NCBI RefSeq assembly: GCF_024459955.1
Contig: NZ_JANFXK010000012.1
Coordinates: 1-64,000, forward strand
DNA length: 64,000 nt
Source: Anaerovorax odorimutans
GTDB lineage: Bacteria > Bacillota > Clostridia > Peptostreptococcales > Anaerovoracaceae
Reading direction: 5' to 3'
The notes under the pieces were generated by a model. It saw only the letters and a program-made list of their open reading frames with translations, was not told where the DNA came from and ran no database searches. The position numbers and the translations under genes were made by a program. Of the stretch, positions 7,472-15,852 are shown one piece after another (within the stretch, counting starts at the first letter, position 1; every line of letters begins with the position of its first letter).

Positions 7472-8356
7472 GTGCATTTTGTAGAGGCAAAAGGAATTCT
7501 TTCTGCGAAAAATGGGATGAATCTGTACCGGGGATGTTCTCACGGCTGCATTTACTGCGATTCCAGGAGCAGATGCTATCAGATGCCCCATGCGTTTACG
7601 GATATTGAAGTCAAGTCCAATGCCGCAGAGCTTTTGGAGGATGCCCTGAGGCGGAGGCGCAGGAAGTGCATGATTGGCACGGGCGCGATGACGGATCCCT
7701 ATATTCCTCTGGAAATGGAGCTGGGGCATACGAGGGCATGTTTGGAGCTGATTGAAAAATACGGATTCGGCGCAGCGCTGCATACTAAGTCGGACCGCAT
7801 TCTGCGGGATCTGGATATTCTGACAAGAATCAACAGCAAGACAAAATGCGTTGTGCAGACGACCCTCACTACTTATGATGAAAAGCTGTGCAAAATCGTG
7901 GAACCCAACGTGGCAACCAGCAAACAGCGCTTTGAGATGCTCAAAGTTATGAGGGACCACGGCATTCCGACGGTCGTATGGATCAGCCCTATCCTGCCGT
8001 ATATCAACGATACGGAAGAAAACCTGCGGGGACTCCTCCACTATTGTATAGAAGCAAAGGTGCAAGGGGTTCTTTGTTTTGGCATGGGTCTGACTTTGCG
8101 GGATGGAAACAGGGAGTATTTTTATCAGCAGCTGGACCGGCATTTTCCGGGGCTGAAGGAACGGTATATGCGGGAATACGGCAATGCTTACCAGGTGAAC
8201 AGCCGCCAAAACCGGCATCTGATGCGCATGTTAAGAGAAACCTGCGAGGCAGAGGGGATCTTGTGGGACGTGGAGCGGGTCTTTGCGTACCTGACGGAAT
8301 TTGAGGATAAAGAGGCAAAGCAGCAGCTGAGCTTTTTGCCTGATATGGAACTGTGA
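7472..8356 (+). CDS. SPL-family radical SAM protein
   Basis: A 294-residue protein starting at GTG 7472 (CGGGAGGCGAG upstream). C22-x3-C26-x2-C29 (GCSHGCIYC) binds the radical-SAM [4Fe-4S] cluster. GTGAMTDPYIPLE and the later VWISPILPYINDTEENL are typical of the spore-photoproduct-lyase-like subgroup (COG1533). True SplB needs a conserved C-terminal cysteine and is longer, so this is more likely one of the uncharacterised relatives widespread in Clostridia. A TATAAT at 7434-7439 may be its promoter. Confidence 0.85.
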   Translation: MHFVEAKGILSAKNGMNLYRGCSHGCIYCDSRSRCYQMPHAFTDIEVKSNAAELLEDALRRRRRKCMIGTGAMTDPYIPLEMELGHTRACLELIEKYGFGAALHTKSDRILRDLDILTRINSKTKCVVQTTLTTYDEKLCKIVEPNVATSKQRFEMLKVMRDHGIPTVVWISPILPYINDTEENLRGLLHYCIEAKVQGVLCFGMGLTLRDGNREYFYQQLDRHFPGLKERYMREYGNAYQVNSRQNRHLMRMLRETCEAEGILWDVERVFAYLTEFEDKEAKQQLSFLPDMEL

Positions 8357-8415
8357 AAACGGGGCGGTAGCCCCGGAAGAACGTTGCTGATTACCCGGGT
8401 CGGTTCGTATAAAAC

Positions 8416-8463
8416 AAAAGTTATCCAGATTCGCTTTAAAACAGGCGAATCTGGATAACTTTT
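8416..8463. terminator. 19-bp perfect hairpin, bidirectional terminator
   Basis: AAAAGTTATCCAGATTCGC (8416-8434) and GCGAATCTGGATAACTTTT (8445-8463) are perfect complements. The A-tract and T-tract flanks allow termination both ways. Bases 8464-8671 hold nothing else I can support. Confidence 0.85.
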
Positions 8464-8671
8464 CAATGGTTCCGGCGGTTCATTTTTGAAAATCCGGTCA
8501 TTTGGCAGTAAATGAGCCAAAACAGTCCTTTCAGCCCACAACTTTTATCCAAAAAGAAGGATTTTTTGCTGAATATGGGTAAGAGTGCAGAAGATGGAGA
8601 AGCAAACCAAAACCAAACTCAGATCAAAACTTGAACTTACGCCCCGCACCCAAACAAATAAACAAACAACA

Positions 8672-8711
8672 AGGCTGTCGTATCAGTTTTATCGAACCGA
8701 TGCGGCAGCCT
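8672..8711 (-). terminator. terminator of the hcp operon
   Basis: On the minus strand AGGCTGCCGCATC (8711-8699) pairs, with two G-U pairs, with GATACGACAGCCT (8684-8672), then TTGTTGTTTG. A related hairpin closes the cohesin-like gene at 15647. Confidence 0.75.
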
Positions 8712-8734
8712 GTTTGCTTGTAAAGCCTTATGGA

Positions 8735-10324
8735 TTATCCCAAGATCGCTTTCAGGTCTTCTTCCGGCGCAGAGGCCTTATGAATATTGAAATTGTCGAT
8801 CAGGTATGCGAGAACGCCGGGCGAGAGGAACGCCGGCAGCGTAGGGCCGAGGTAAATGTTCTTGATCCCCAGAGAAAGCAGCGTCAGAAGAATGCATACC
8901 GCCTTCTGCTCAAACCAGGAAAGAACCAGAGTCAGCGGCAGATCGTTGACTCCGCATTCAAAGGCTTCTGCCAGAGCAAGAGCCACTTTGACCGCGCCGT
9001 AAGCATCGTTGCATTGGCCCATATCCATGAGACGGGGCAGACCGCCGATAGTGCCCAGATCCAGGTCGTTAAAGCGATACTTTCCGCAGGCCAGGGTCAG
9101 GATGATGGAATCCTCCGGCGCTTGTTTGACGAATTCCGTATAGTAATTTCTTCCCGGGCGGGCGCCGTCGCATCCGCCGACCAGAAAGAAGTGGCCGATA
9201 TCGCCGGATTTGACTGCCGATACCACCTGATCGGCTGCGGAAAGAATCGTGCCGTGTCCGAAGCCGGTGGTTACCTGATTTCCGCCGTTGATTCCGGTAA
9301 AGCGTTGCGTCTGGGAATATCCGCCCAGTTCCAGCGCTTTTTCAATCACAGGGGTGAAATCCTTGTTGTCATCGATGTGCACCATCTGCGGATAGGAAAC
9401 CACTTCCGTTGTGAACACTCTGTCTTTATAGCTTTCTTTCGGAGGCATCAGGCAGTTGGTCGTAAAGAGGACAGGCGCAGGGATGGCGTCGAACTCCTTC
9501 TGCTGGTTCTGCCAGGCAGTACCAAAATTCCCCTTCAGATGTGGATTTTTTTTTAGCTCAGGATAGGCGTGAGCCGGCAGCATTTCACTGTGGGTATAAA
9601 TATTGATGCCTTTTCCCTCTGTCTGCGCCAGCAGCAGTTCCAGATCCTTGAGATCATGGCCGCTGACAACGATGAAGGGCCCTGGCTCTACGGAAAGGGT
9701 CACCTCGGTCGGCGCTGGAGTTCCGTAGACAGTGGTGTTGGCCTTATCCAAAAGCTCCATACATTTTAAGTTGACTTTTCCTGTTTCCATGACAACAGGC
9801 AGCAGCTCTTCCATGGTCCAGTCCTCACCCACAGCGAAGAGTCCCTTATAAAAGAACTGGTTCACTTCCTCGTCGGTATAACCAAGCACAAGAGCGTGAT
9901 AAGCGTAGGCGGCCATACCCCGCAGCCCGAAAAGAATGAGCGATTTGAGAGAACGGATATCTTCATCAGCAGTCCATAAAAGCTCCATATCATAATCGTC
10001 GTTGCGTACACAAGGAGTTCCGCACTGGCCGCACTGAGGGACCAGCGCTTCTTTTTCGCGGCGGACTGCTTCGATCTGCTGTTTGATGGCTTCGTCGGAA
10101 AAGCTTACATTGGTGACCGTGGCAAAGAGTCCTTCGATCATGGCTTTGTGGGCAGATGGTCCCGGCTGATTGCCGTCGGAAGCCCGCGCCAGGCCGATCA
10201 GCGCACCTGTCAGTTCATCCTGCAGATTGGCCGCCGTAGCGCTCTTTCCGCAGACACCCATTTTTCCTGTACAGCCGCTGCATCCGGCTGTCTGTTCACA
10301 TTGATAACAAAACATCTGATTCAT
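8735..10324 (-). CDS. hcp: hydroxylamine reductase / hybrid cluster protein
   Basis: A 529-residue Hcp. The N-terminal cysteine array C6-x2-C9-x8-C18-x6-C25 holds the proximal FeS cluster; downstream blocks (GQCGTPCVRNDDYDMELL, THSEMLPAHAYPEL, TTNCLMPP, GHDLKD, GGCDGARPGRNYYTEF, LACGKYRF) supply the hybrid 4Fe-2S-2O cluster ligands. Known roles: hydroxylamine reduction and NO reductase or S-nitrosylation activity in nitrosative and oxidative stress. AAGGAGG precedes the ATG. It is the second gene of an operon, 21 bp behind the ferredoxin-like gene, which may be its electron donor. Confidence 0.97.
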   Translation of the reverse strand: MNQMFCYQCEQTAGCSGCTGKMGVCGKSATAANLQDELTGALIGLARASDGNQPGPSAHKAMIEGLFATVTNVSFSDEAIKQQIEAVRREKEALVPQCGQCGTPCVRNDDYDMELLWTADEDIRSLKSLILFGLRGMAAYAYHALVLGYTDEEVNQFFYKGLFAVGEDWTMEELLPVVMETGKVNLKCMELLDKANTTVYGTPAPTEVTLSVEPGPFIVVSGHDLKDLELLLAQTEGKGINIYTHSEMLPAHAYPELKKNPHLKGNFGTAWQNQQKEFDAIPAPVLFTTNCLMPPKESYKDRVFTTEVVSYPQMVHIDDNKDFTPVIEKALELGGYSQTQRFTGINGGNQVTTGFGHGTILSAADQVVSAVKSGDIGHFFLVGGCDGARPGRNYYTEFVKQAPEDSIILTLACGKYRFNDLDLGTIGGLPRLMDMGQCNDAYGAVKVALALAEAFECGVNDLPLTLVLSWFEQKAVCILLTLLSLGIKNIYLGPTLPAFLSPGVLAYLIDNFNIHKASAPEEDLKAILG

Positions 10325-10345
10325 TTCAAATTTCCTCCTTAATTC

Positions 10346-11053
10346 CTAACGGTCCAATATTCTTCCGTCTGTAGAAATAGTTACGATTTGCCAGGGCAGG
10401 AATTTGCCACTTTGCCGCAGGGCGTTTTTCACTGCCATTTCAATGCCCCCGCAGCAGGGAACTTCCATGCGTACCACCGTTACGCTTTTAATATCGTTTT
10501 CGCGGATAATTTCCGTCAGCTTTTCGGTGTAATCCACATCATCCAGCTTTGGGCAGCCTACGAGAGTGATCCTGCCTTTCATAAATTTCTCATGAAAATT
10601 CCCATATGCGTAGGCCGTGCAGTCGGCGGCGATGAGCAGGCTGGCGTCCTTGAAATACGGCGCCTGTACCGGGACCAGTTTGATCTGGACCGGCCACTGG
10701 TTCAGCTGGGTATGTACCGGTGCGGCCTGCGTCCGGTCCGGGTTTTCGGCATCTTCCCGTTTAATATGTTTGGACTGGGTTCCCGGACATCCGCAGGCAA
10801 GCGGAGCCTCTGCCTGCTGTTTTTTCTTTTCCATGACCGCCGCTTCATCATAAGCAGCTGCTTCCCGCTCAACGAAGGTGATTGCTCCAGTGGGACAGGC
10901 CGGCAGACAGTCTCCCAGACCGTCGCAATAGTCGTCACGCAGCAGTTTTGCTTTGCCGTCCACCATGCCGATGGCACCTTCATGGCAGGCCTGTGCGCAC
11001 AAGCCGCAGCCGTTGCATTTTTCTTCATTGATTTCAATGATCTTTCTTATCAT
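10346..11053 (-). CDS. ferredoxin-like 2x[4Fe-4S] protein, Hcp partner
   Basis: A 235-residue protein. Residues ~10-60 carry two clusters (CNGCGLCAQACHEG and CDGLGDCLPACPTG). The remainder (~110-235) has conserved cysteines in LVGCPKLDD and EVPCCGG typical of this Hcp-linked iron-sulfur family. GAGGAAACG 8 nt upstream supports ATG 11053 over ATG 11068. It heads the operon and likely passes electrons to Hcp; this is inference from the fixed neighbourhood. Confidence 0.85.
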   Translation of the reverse strand: MIRKIIEINEEKCNGCGLCAQACHEGAIGMVDGKAKLLRDDYCDGLGDCLPACPTGAITFVEREAAAYDEAAVMEKKKQQAEAPLACGCPGTQSKHIKREDAENPDRTQAAPVHTQLNQWPVQIKLVPVQAPYFKDASLLIAADCTAYAYGNFHEKFMKGRITLVGCPKLDDVDYTEKLTEIIRENDIKSVTVVRMEVPCCGGIEMAVKNALRQSGKFLPWQIVTISTDGRILDR

Positions 11054-11122
11054 AAACGTTTCCTCCATAATCCTCTGTTTGATTTGTTACCCACATTCTA
11101 CCGGAGGCCGCCTCATAAGTAT

Positions 11123-11136
11123 GTTGTAAATACAAC
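11123..11136. promoter_or_regulatory. palindromic operator of the ferredoxin-hcp operon
   Basis: GTTGTAAATACAAC is a perfect 6+2+6 palindrome, 70 bp upstream of the operon start. Crp/Fnr-family regulators of the HcpR type control hcp genes through such palindromes in anaerobes; the exact regulator is not in the window. Confidence 0.6.
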
Positions 11137-11223
11137 GAAATCCCTTCTTTTTTTAAAAAGTTATGCCCAGAATTTGGAATAAAATGGGGTCACTGAGTAA
11201 CTTTAATCCGAAAAAGCAAAAAC

Positions 11224-11344
11224 TGTGGATAAACAATTTGTTGAAAGTCATAGAAACATTGAAATTTCAACATTTACAAATTTGTATTTATCCACAGCAA
11301 AGTTGGGATAAAATTGTATACGATTTTTAAAACCTTGTGGATAA
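11224..11344. other. cluster of three perfect DnaA boxes in AT-rich DNA
   Basis: TGTGGATAA at 11224-11232, TTATCCACA at 11288-11296 and TGTGGATAA at 11336-11344, all exact consensus, within 121 bp. Between them is an AT-rich stretch with the 12-bp palindrome TTGAAATTTCAA (11259-11270) and arms TGTTGAAA/TTTCAACA. No dnaA or dnaN gene adjoins, so this is not an ordinary oriC context. The interval 11069-11477 otherwise contains no gene. Confidence 0.75.
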
Positions 11345-11477
11345 AGCCGCCGGACCTGATAAAAAAGCCACTTGAGGATGTTGAAAAGTGTCGAGTCCAA
11401 ATTGGGAACTAATTGTGCTAAACCCTGACGGGGCGAATATGTTAGTAGTAGCTATTGCAAACAAGGGGGTTTTTTGT

Positions 11478-12689
11478 GTGAAAAAAAGGATTATCAGCGG
11501 ATGCCTGGTGCTGGCACTGCTCATAGGGGGCTTTATGGGAATTGACCGGTTCCGTCCCGAGGAAAGGAGCATTTCCATTGTAAATGCCAGAGTAGAACCG
11601 TCAGAAAAAGAAACGGGGCTCAAAGTGGACGCGAAAGCGGCCGTTCTCATGGATGCGACCAGCGGCGAAGTGCTCTTTGCACAGGATGCTCATAAAAAGC
11701 TTCCGCCGGCGTCCGTAACGAAGGTTATGACCATGCTTTTGATTCTGGAAGCCTGCGAGTCGGGAAAGATCAGTCTCAAGGATAAAGTGACAATTTCAGA
11801 ACGGGCAGCGGCCATGGGAGGCAGCCAGATGTACATGGAGCCGGGAGAACAGCATACGGTAGAAGAACTGCTCATGGGGGTGGCTATGGCCAGCGCCAAC
11901 GACGGCGCGGTGGCCCTGGCCGAACACCTGGCCGGCAGTGTGGAAATGTTTGTGGAACGGATGAACCGGCGGGCGGCGGAGCTGGATATGAAAGACACGA
12001 ATTTTGTCAATACCAACGGACTGCCTGTGTCAAATCACTACACCAGCGCATATGATATAGCAATCATGTCAAAAGCCCTGATTCGTTTTCCGGAAACGCA
12101 AAACTGGTTCACCAAATGGCAGGCGACCATCAAAGTCGGTCTGCCGGGCAAGGAAAAGGATTTCGGCCTGACCAATACCAACCGGCTGATTAAAATCTAT
12201 CCGGGAGCCATCGGCATCAAAACTGGATTTACGCAGGACGCGGGATACTGTCTGTCCGGCGCGGCGGAACGGAACGGAACGCGGCTCATCGGTGTGATTC
12301 TGGGGGCTTCCACCTCCAAAGTCCGGTTCGCGGAAATCAGCAAGATGTTCGATTACGGTTTTTCCAATTATGAGAGCGTCAAAGTGGCGAAGAAAGGGCA
12401 GGTGCAGAAAGCGCTCAAGCTGGAAAAAGGGGCTCCGTCCAAGATTGATGTGGTCATGGAGGACGACGTGGCTGTGCTGGTGAAAAAAGGGAAAAAAGAC
12501 AGCATCAAAACGAGAATTGAAATGAAAGGCTATGTGCCTCTGCCTCTGAAAAAAGGGCAGGAACTGGGGCATCTTGTCATATATCAGGATGGGGTGGAAA
12601 AGGAGAGGTTCCCCATTGTTGCCGCTGAAAGTGCAAAGAAAGCGTCTATAAAGGATCTTTACATACAAATGATGAAAAAGATCATATAG
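11478..12689 (+). CDS. D-alanyl-D-alanine carboxypeptidase (DacF-like, S11)
   Basis: A 403-residue low-molecular-weight penicillin-binding protein that trims the terminal D-Ala from peptidoglycan stems. Signal segment at ~4-20. SxxK motif S79-V-T-K82 after PPA, SxN as MASAND, and KTG in GIKTGFT. A C-terminal beta domain follows (~290-403). The start is GTG 11478 after AAGGGGGT; the frame is open further upstream but lacks a signal-like N-terminus there. The three DnaA boxes lie just upstream. The DUF3343 gene follows by 16 bp. Confidence 0.93.
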   Translation: MKKRIISGCLVLALLIGGFMGIDRFRPEERSISIVNARVEPSEKETGLKVDAKAAVLMDATSGEVLFAQDAHKKLPPASVTKVMTMLLILEACESGKISLKDKVTISERAAAMGGSQMYMEPGEQHTVEELLMGVAMASANDGAVALAEHLAGSVEMFVERMNRRAAELDMKDTNFVNTNGLPVSNHYTSAYDIAIMSKALIRFPETQNWFTKWQATIKVGLPGKEKDFGLTNTNRLIKIYPGAIGIKTGFTQDAGYCLSGAAERNGTRLIGVILGASTSKVRFAEISKMFDYGFSNYESVKVAKKGQVQKALKLEKGAPSKIDVVMEDDVAVLVKKGKKDSIKTRIEMKGYVPLPLKKGQELGHLVIYQDGVEKERFPIVAAESAKKASIKDLYIQMMKKII

Positions 12690-12705
12690 ACAGGAGGTCC
12701 TTTTT

Positions 12706-12981
12706 TTGCACAGACCTGAAATAAATTCAGAGTATATATTGACATTTTCTTCTTATTACAAGGCTATGTACGCACGAGACAAACTGATGGAGCGGGGAAT
12801 CGTTTCCGATGTGAGGCGCGTTCCCACCCAGCTTTTGCGGTCCTGCGGCCAGGCGCTGTATATCACAGGGCATGACCTTCAAAAGGTGATCGCGATACTT
12901 GCAGAGAGCCAGATCGATGCCAAGGGTATCTTTGTCGTGGAATACGGGGAAGAAAAGCCGGAGTATCGGCGGATCAAATAG
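12706..12981 (+). CDS. DUF3343 protein
   Basis: A 91-residue protein with a TTG start after AGGAGG (8-nt spacer). ILTFSSYYKAMYARDKL...VRRVPTQLLRSCGQAL...VIAILAESQI is typical of DUF3343, a small putative sulfur/selenium carrier-like fold with one conserved cysteine (in RSCG). Role unproven. Likely cotranscribed with the carboxypeptidase; a terminator follows. Confidence 0.8.
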   Translation: MHRPEINSEYILTFSSYYKAMYARDKLMERGIVSDVRRVPTQLLRSCGQALYITGHDLQKVIAILAESQIDAKGIFVVEYGEEKPEYRRIK

Positions 12982-12986
12982 ACAGG

Positions 12987-13026
12987 AAAAGACTGTTATG
13001 GTAAAGAAGCATGACAGTCTTTTTTA
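12987..13026 (+). terminator. terminator after the DUF3343 gene
   Basis: AAAAGACTGT (12987-12996) / ACAGTCTTTT (13014-13023), then TTTAC. Confidence 0.85.
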
Positions 13027-13143
13027 CTTGCTATTTTTTGTAAAAAGTTTGTCGGTTAATTGACTTTTCAGGGACAATAGGGTAAACTCTAATGAGTAAA
13101 ACTCGAATTTTGGGGGAAATTTTTGTAACAGGAGTAAAAGATT

Positions 13144-14952
13144 ATGTCAACAAGGATTAACAGCAAGCGCATTGCGGCCATAACAGCGTTGTTCATGGTA
13201 ATGACGATTTTCGCAGTCCTGCCTGCCGCGGGAACGGCGGATGTATATGGCGCTACGCAGAAAGGTACCATTAAAAACGGACCTTTAACCGTGCGCAGCA
13301 ATGCGGGAACCAAGTACAAAAAACTGGGGACCATTGCTAAGGGGAAAACCATAACTATTAAAGGAACGAAAAAGGATAAGAATGGAACGAAGTGGTACAA
13401 GTTCAAATTCAAATCCAAGAACGGGTACGTATGCGGAAAATACGTGAAGGTAAAGTCCACTTCCAAAAATTCCTCTTCTGCCGGCAAGTTAAAGACTTAT
13501 TCACCGTCAAAGAAGGGGACAATCAAGAATGGGCCGCTCAACGTGCGCAGCAACGCGGGCACCAAATATAAAAAGGTCGGAAAAGTGAAGAAAAAAGCGT
13601 CCGTAACCATCACCGGCGAAAAGAAGGGCACGGATAAAGCCAAATGGTACCGGATCAAATTCGGTTCCAAGACCGGCTATGTCCACTCCAAATACGTGAC
13701 AGTGAAAAAGACCACTTCTTCGGCATCGAAGAATAAAGAAACCGCAGTAAATAAAAAGGCTAAGATCAAAAATGGACCGCTCAATGTGAGAAGCGGGGCC
13801 GGAACCAACTATTCCAAGATCGGTTCCGTTGCCAAGGGAAAATCCATTACCGTTCTTTCCCAGGTGACCAATGCTTCGGGACAGGTATGGTACAAGTTCA
13901 ACTACTCGTCCTCCAAAAAAGGATACGTGCTGTCCAGCTATGTGACTCTGACCGGTTCATCCGGCTCACAGACGCCATCGGGGGGAGGCTCCAATCTGAA
14001 CGACGCCCAGTTTGAATCGTGGATGAGCGCCCAGGGATTCCCGGACAGCTATAAAGCGAAGCTGAGAACCCTGCACAAAGCCCATCCGCAGTGGATCTTC
14101 AAAGCTCAGCAGACGGGACTTAACTGGTCCGGCATGCTGTCAAAAGAAATGAAGCTCGGCATCAATCTGGTTGAACCGACTTCACCCAGCTCCTGGAAAT
14201 CAAAAGCGCCGGGAGCGTATAACAGCTCAACGGGAAAATATACGGCCTTTGACGGAAGATGGAACGCAGCCTCTGAGAAGATCGTTGCTTATTACATGGA
14301 CCCGAGGAATTTCCTGACGGAAAGCTCCATCTATCAGTTCATGGATCATAAGTTCGACGCGGCTTCTCAGAACAAGAATACCATTAAGAGCATGGTCAAC
14401 AGAAGCAACTGCTTTATGAATACCACAAGCTACATCAATTATCTGTATAACGCGGGCGTGAACTCCAAAGTGAACCCCAACGTGATTACGGCTATGGTAA
14501 TTATGGAACAGGGCTGGAGAGGCGGAAGCGGCCTCATATCCGGCAACTATTCCGGTTATAAAGGCTACTACAACCACTTTAATATCGGAGCCTATACGAC
14601 CAGCACTATGAATTCCACTCAGAGAGGCCTGTGGTGGGCTAAGGGCGCGGGCACCGGCGCTACCAGCTATGGCAGACCGTGGAACACCATAGAAAAATCG
14701 CTGTCCGGCGGGGCCAGCTATTATTCGAGTAATTATCTGACCAACAATCAGTATACATATTATACGAAGAAATTTAATGTAATGAACGGATTGAGCAATG
14801 TGGCTGCCCATCAGTATATGACCAATACTTCCGGAGCCGAGAGCGAAGGAAAGATCCTCAGATACGCATATGAAGCTAGCGATAATTATCCGATCGTATT
14901 CCATATCCCGGTTTACAGCAGCATGCCGTCAAGTCCATGCGCGAAACCATGA
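13144..14952 (+). CDS. secreted endo-beta-N-acetylglucosaminidase with three SH3 domains
   Basis: A 602-residue autolysin-like protein. Signal peptide ~1-38 (cleavage near VYGA). Three bacterial SH3 repeats (~40-105, ~122-185, ~198-265), each with NGPLxVRSxAGTxYxKxG and a WYK/WYR core, presumably bind the cell wall. After a GSGSQTPSGGGS-type linker, residues ~320-590 form a GH73-like glucosaminidase domain (YYMDPRNFL, IYQFM, VITAMVIMEQGW, GYYNHFNIGAY). The glutamate in MEQGW or in FLTESS may be catalytic. GGAGTAAAAG precedes the ATG. The next gene starts 17 bp downstream. Confidence 0.9.
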   Translation: MSTRINSKRIAAITALFMVMTIFAVLPAAGTADVYGATQKGTIKNGPLTVRSNAGTKYKKLGTIAKGKTITIKGTKKDKNGTKWYKFKFKSKNGYVCGKYVKVKSTSKNSSSAGKLKTYSPSKKGTIKNGPLNVRSNAGTKYKKVGKVKKKASVTITGEKKGTDKAKWYRIKFGSKTGYVHSKYVTVKKTTSSASKNKETAVNKKAKIKNGPLNVRSGAGTNYSKIGSVAKGKSITVLSQVTNASGQVWYKFNYSSSKKGYVLSSYVTLTGSSGSQTPSGGGSNLNDAQFESWMSAQGFPDSYKAKLRTLHKAHPQWIFKAQQTGLNWSGMLSKEMKLGINLVEPTSPSSWKSKAPGAYNSSTGKYTAFDGRWNAASEKIVAYYMDPRNFLTESSIYQFMDHKFDAASQNKNTIKSMVNRSNCFMNTTSYINYLYNAGVNSKVNPNVITAMVIMEQGWRGGSGLISGNYSGYKGYYNHFNIGAYTTSTMNSTQRGLWWAKGAGTGATSYGRPWNTIEKSLSGGASYYSSNYLTNNQYTYYTKKFNVMNGLSNVAAHQYMTNTSGAESEGKILRYAYEASDNYPIVFHIPVYSSMPSSPCAKP

Positions 14953-14969
14953 CAGGCAGGGGAGATAAG

Positions 14970-15629
14970 ATGAGAAAGACAATCAAAATATGGACAGCAG
15001 CGGCAGTACTGCTCGCTGTTCTGGTACCGTGGGCGGCCTTTGCCGCCAGCTCCAGCGTTTCCGTGTCCGGAGGCTCGGCGCAGGTGGGTAAGACGGTAAC
15101 CGTTACGGTGACCTATAAAGGGGATTCGCTGGGATATGTCAACGGACAGATGACGTACGACAACAGCAAGCTGGAATATTTGTCCGGCGGAAGCAGCCAG
15201 GGCGACGCGGGTCTGGTGCAGCTGAAATCCTATGCTGACGATGCCAGCGGCAAGATTTCCTTTAAAGTCAAATTCAAGGCAAAGAACTCCGGCAATGTGA
15301 AGCTCAGTCTGGAAACACTGGAAACGCAGAATCTGGACGGAGACCAGGACATGGGAAGCCCTTCCGCCGGCAGCACCGTAAAAATAACCGCTGCGGCGAC
15401 GACGGAAGCCACGAAGGAAAGCACCACTCAGGAAACGACCACGGAAGAAACAACAATCCAGCCTGCCACGTCGCCGGCAGATGAAACAACCGGTATGGAT
15501 CAGGATCTGACTCAACAGAAGGATAAAGAAGGCTCAGGCATCAATTATCCGCTGCTGGGGATACTGGCAGTGATCATTATCGCTCTGATCGCTGTAATCG
15601 CTAAAAAACTGAGAGGCAAGAAAAAATAA
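14970..15629 (+). CDS. cohesin-domain surface protein
   Basis: A 219-residue exported protein. Signal peptide ~1-26 (cleavage after AFA). Residues ~28-140 resemble a cohesin fold (VSVSGGSAQVGKTVTVTVTY, YVNGQMTYDNSKLEYL, KISFKVKFKAK). A Thr/Glu/Ser-rich linker (~142-180) and a C-terminal transmembrane helix with RGKKK stop-transfer follow. No LPxTG motif, so anchoring is by the helix. GGGGAGA supports ATG 14970. Its pairing with the glucosaminidase suggests a wall-located scaffold or receptor; no dockerin is visible in the window. Confidence 0.75.
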   Translation: MRKTIKIWTAAAVLLAVLVPWAAFAASSSVSVSGGSAQVGKTVTVTVTYKGDSLGYVNGQMTYDNSKLEYLSGGSSQGDAGLVQLKSYADDASGKISFKVKFKAKNSGNVKLSLETLETQNLDGDQDMGSPSAGSTVKITAAATTEATKESTTQETTTEETTIQPATSPADETTGMDQDLTQQKDKEGSGINYPLLGILAVIIIALIAVIAKKLRGKKK

Positions 15630-15646
15630 TTATGTAAAACCGAGGA

Positions 15647-15690
15647 GGCTGTTACATCAGTGGGTAAAACGGATGTGGCAGCCTTGTTTA
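15647..15690 (+). terminator. terminator after the cohesin-like gene
   Basis: GGCTGTTACATC (15647-15658) / GATGTGGCAGCC (15672-15683), then TTGTTTATTT. Same design as the hcp terminator at 8672-8711. Confidence 0.8.
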
Positions 15691-15753
15691 TTTCAGGTTT
15701 TCACAAAACATAAAGTATAACCTTACACTTTTGAAAAAATACAAGAAAATGTA

Positions 15754-15804
15754 CCTTGACCTTAACTGTACCCAAGATGATATAATTAATTGAAAAGTTT
15801 CAAT
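15754..15804 (+). promoter_or_regulatory. MerR-type promoter of amidohydrolase 1
   Basis: TTGACC (15756-15761), a 19-bp spacer and TATAAT (15781-15786). The spacer carries the dyad CTTG (15755-15758) / CAAG (15773-15776). ATTGAAA/TTTCAAT (15789-15804) forms a hairpin at the start of the transcript. Overlong spacers with a spacer dyad are the hallmark of MerR-activated promoters, and a MerR-type gene lies next door. Confidence 0.75.
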
Positions 15805-15852
15805 TTTGAAAAAATATAAAACGATAAGTACAGGATTCAGAGGGAGGAAACT

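Noticed and set aside
7472-8356. Calling the radical SAM gene splB (spore photoproduct lyase)
   Set aside because: It is shorter than SplB and the C-terminal catalytic cysteine region is not visible; only the wider SPL-like family is supported.
8585-9556. 323-codon plus-strand frame opposite hcp
   Set aside because: Antisense to conserved Hcp blocks and crosses the hcp terminator.
11224-11344. Chromosomal origin oriC
   Set aside because: Only three boxes, no dnaA, dnaN, rpmH or gidA neighbours and no clear unwinding repeats; reported as a DnaA-box cluster instead.
15630-15850. Riboswitch upstream of amidohydrolase 1
   Set aside because: The leader is short, contains only a small hairpin after the start point and fits MerR promoter control without a conserved aptamer.
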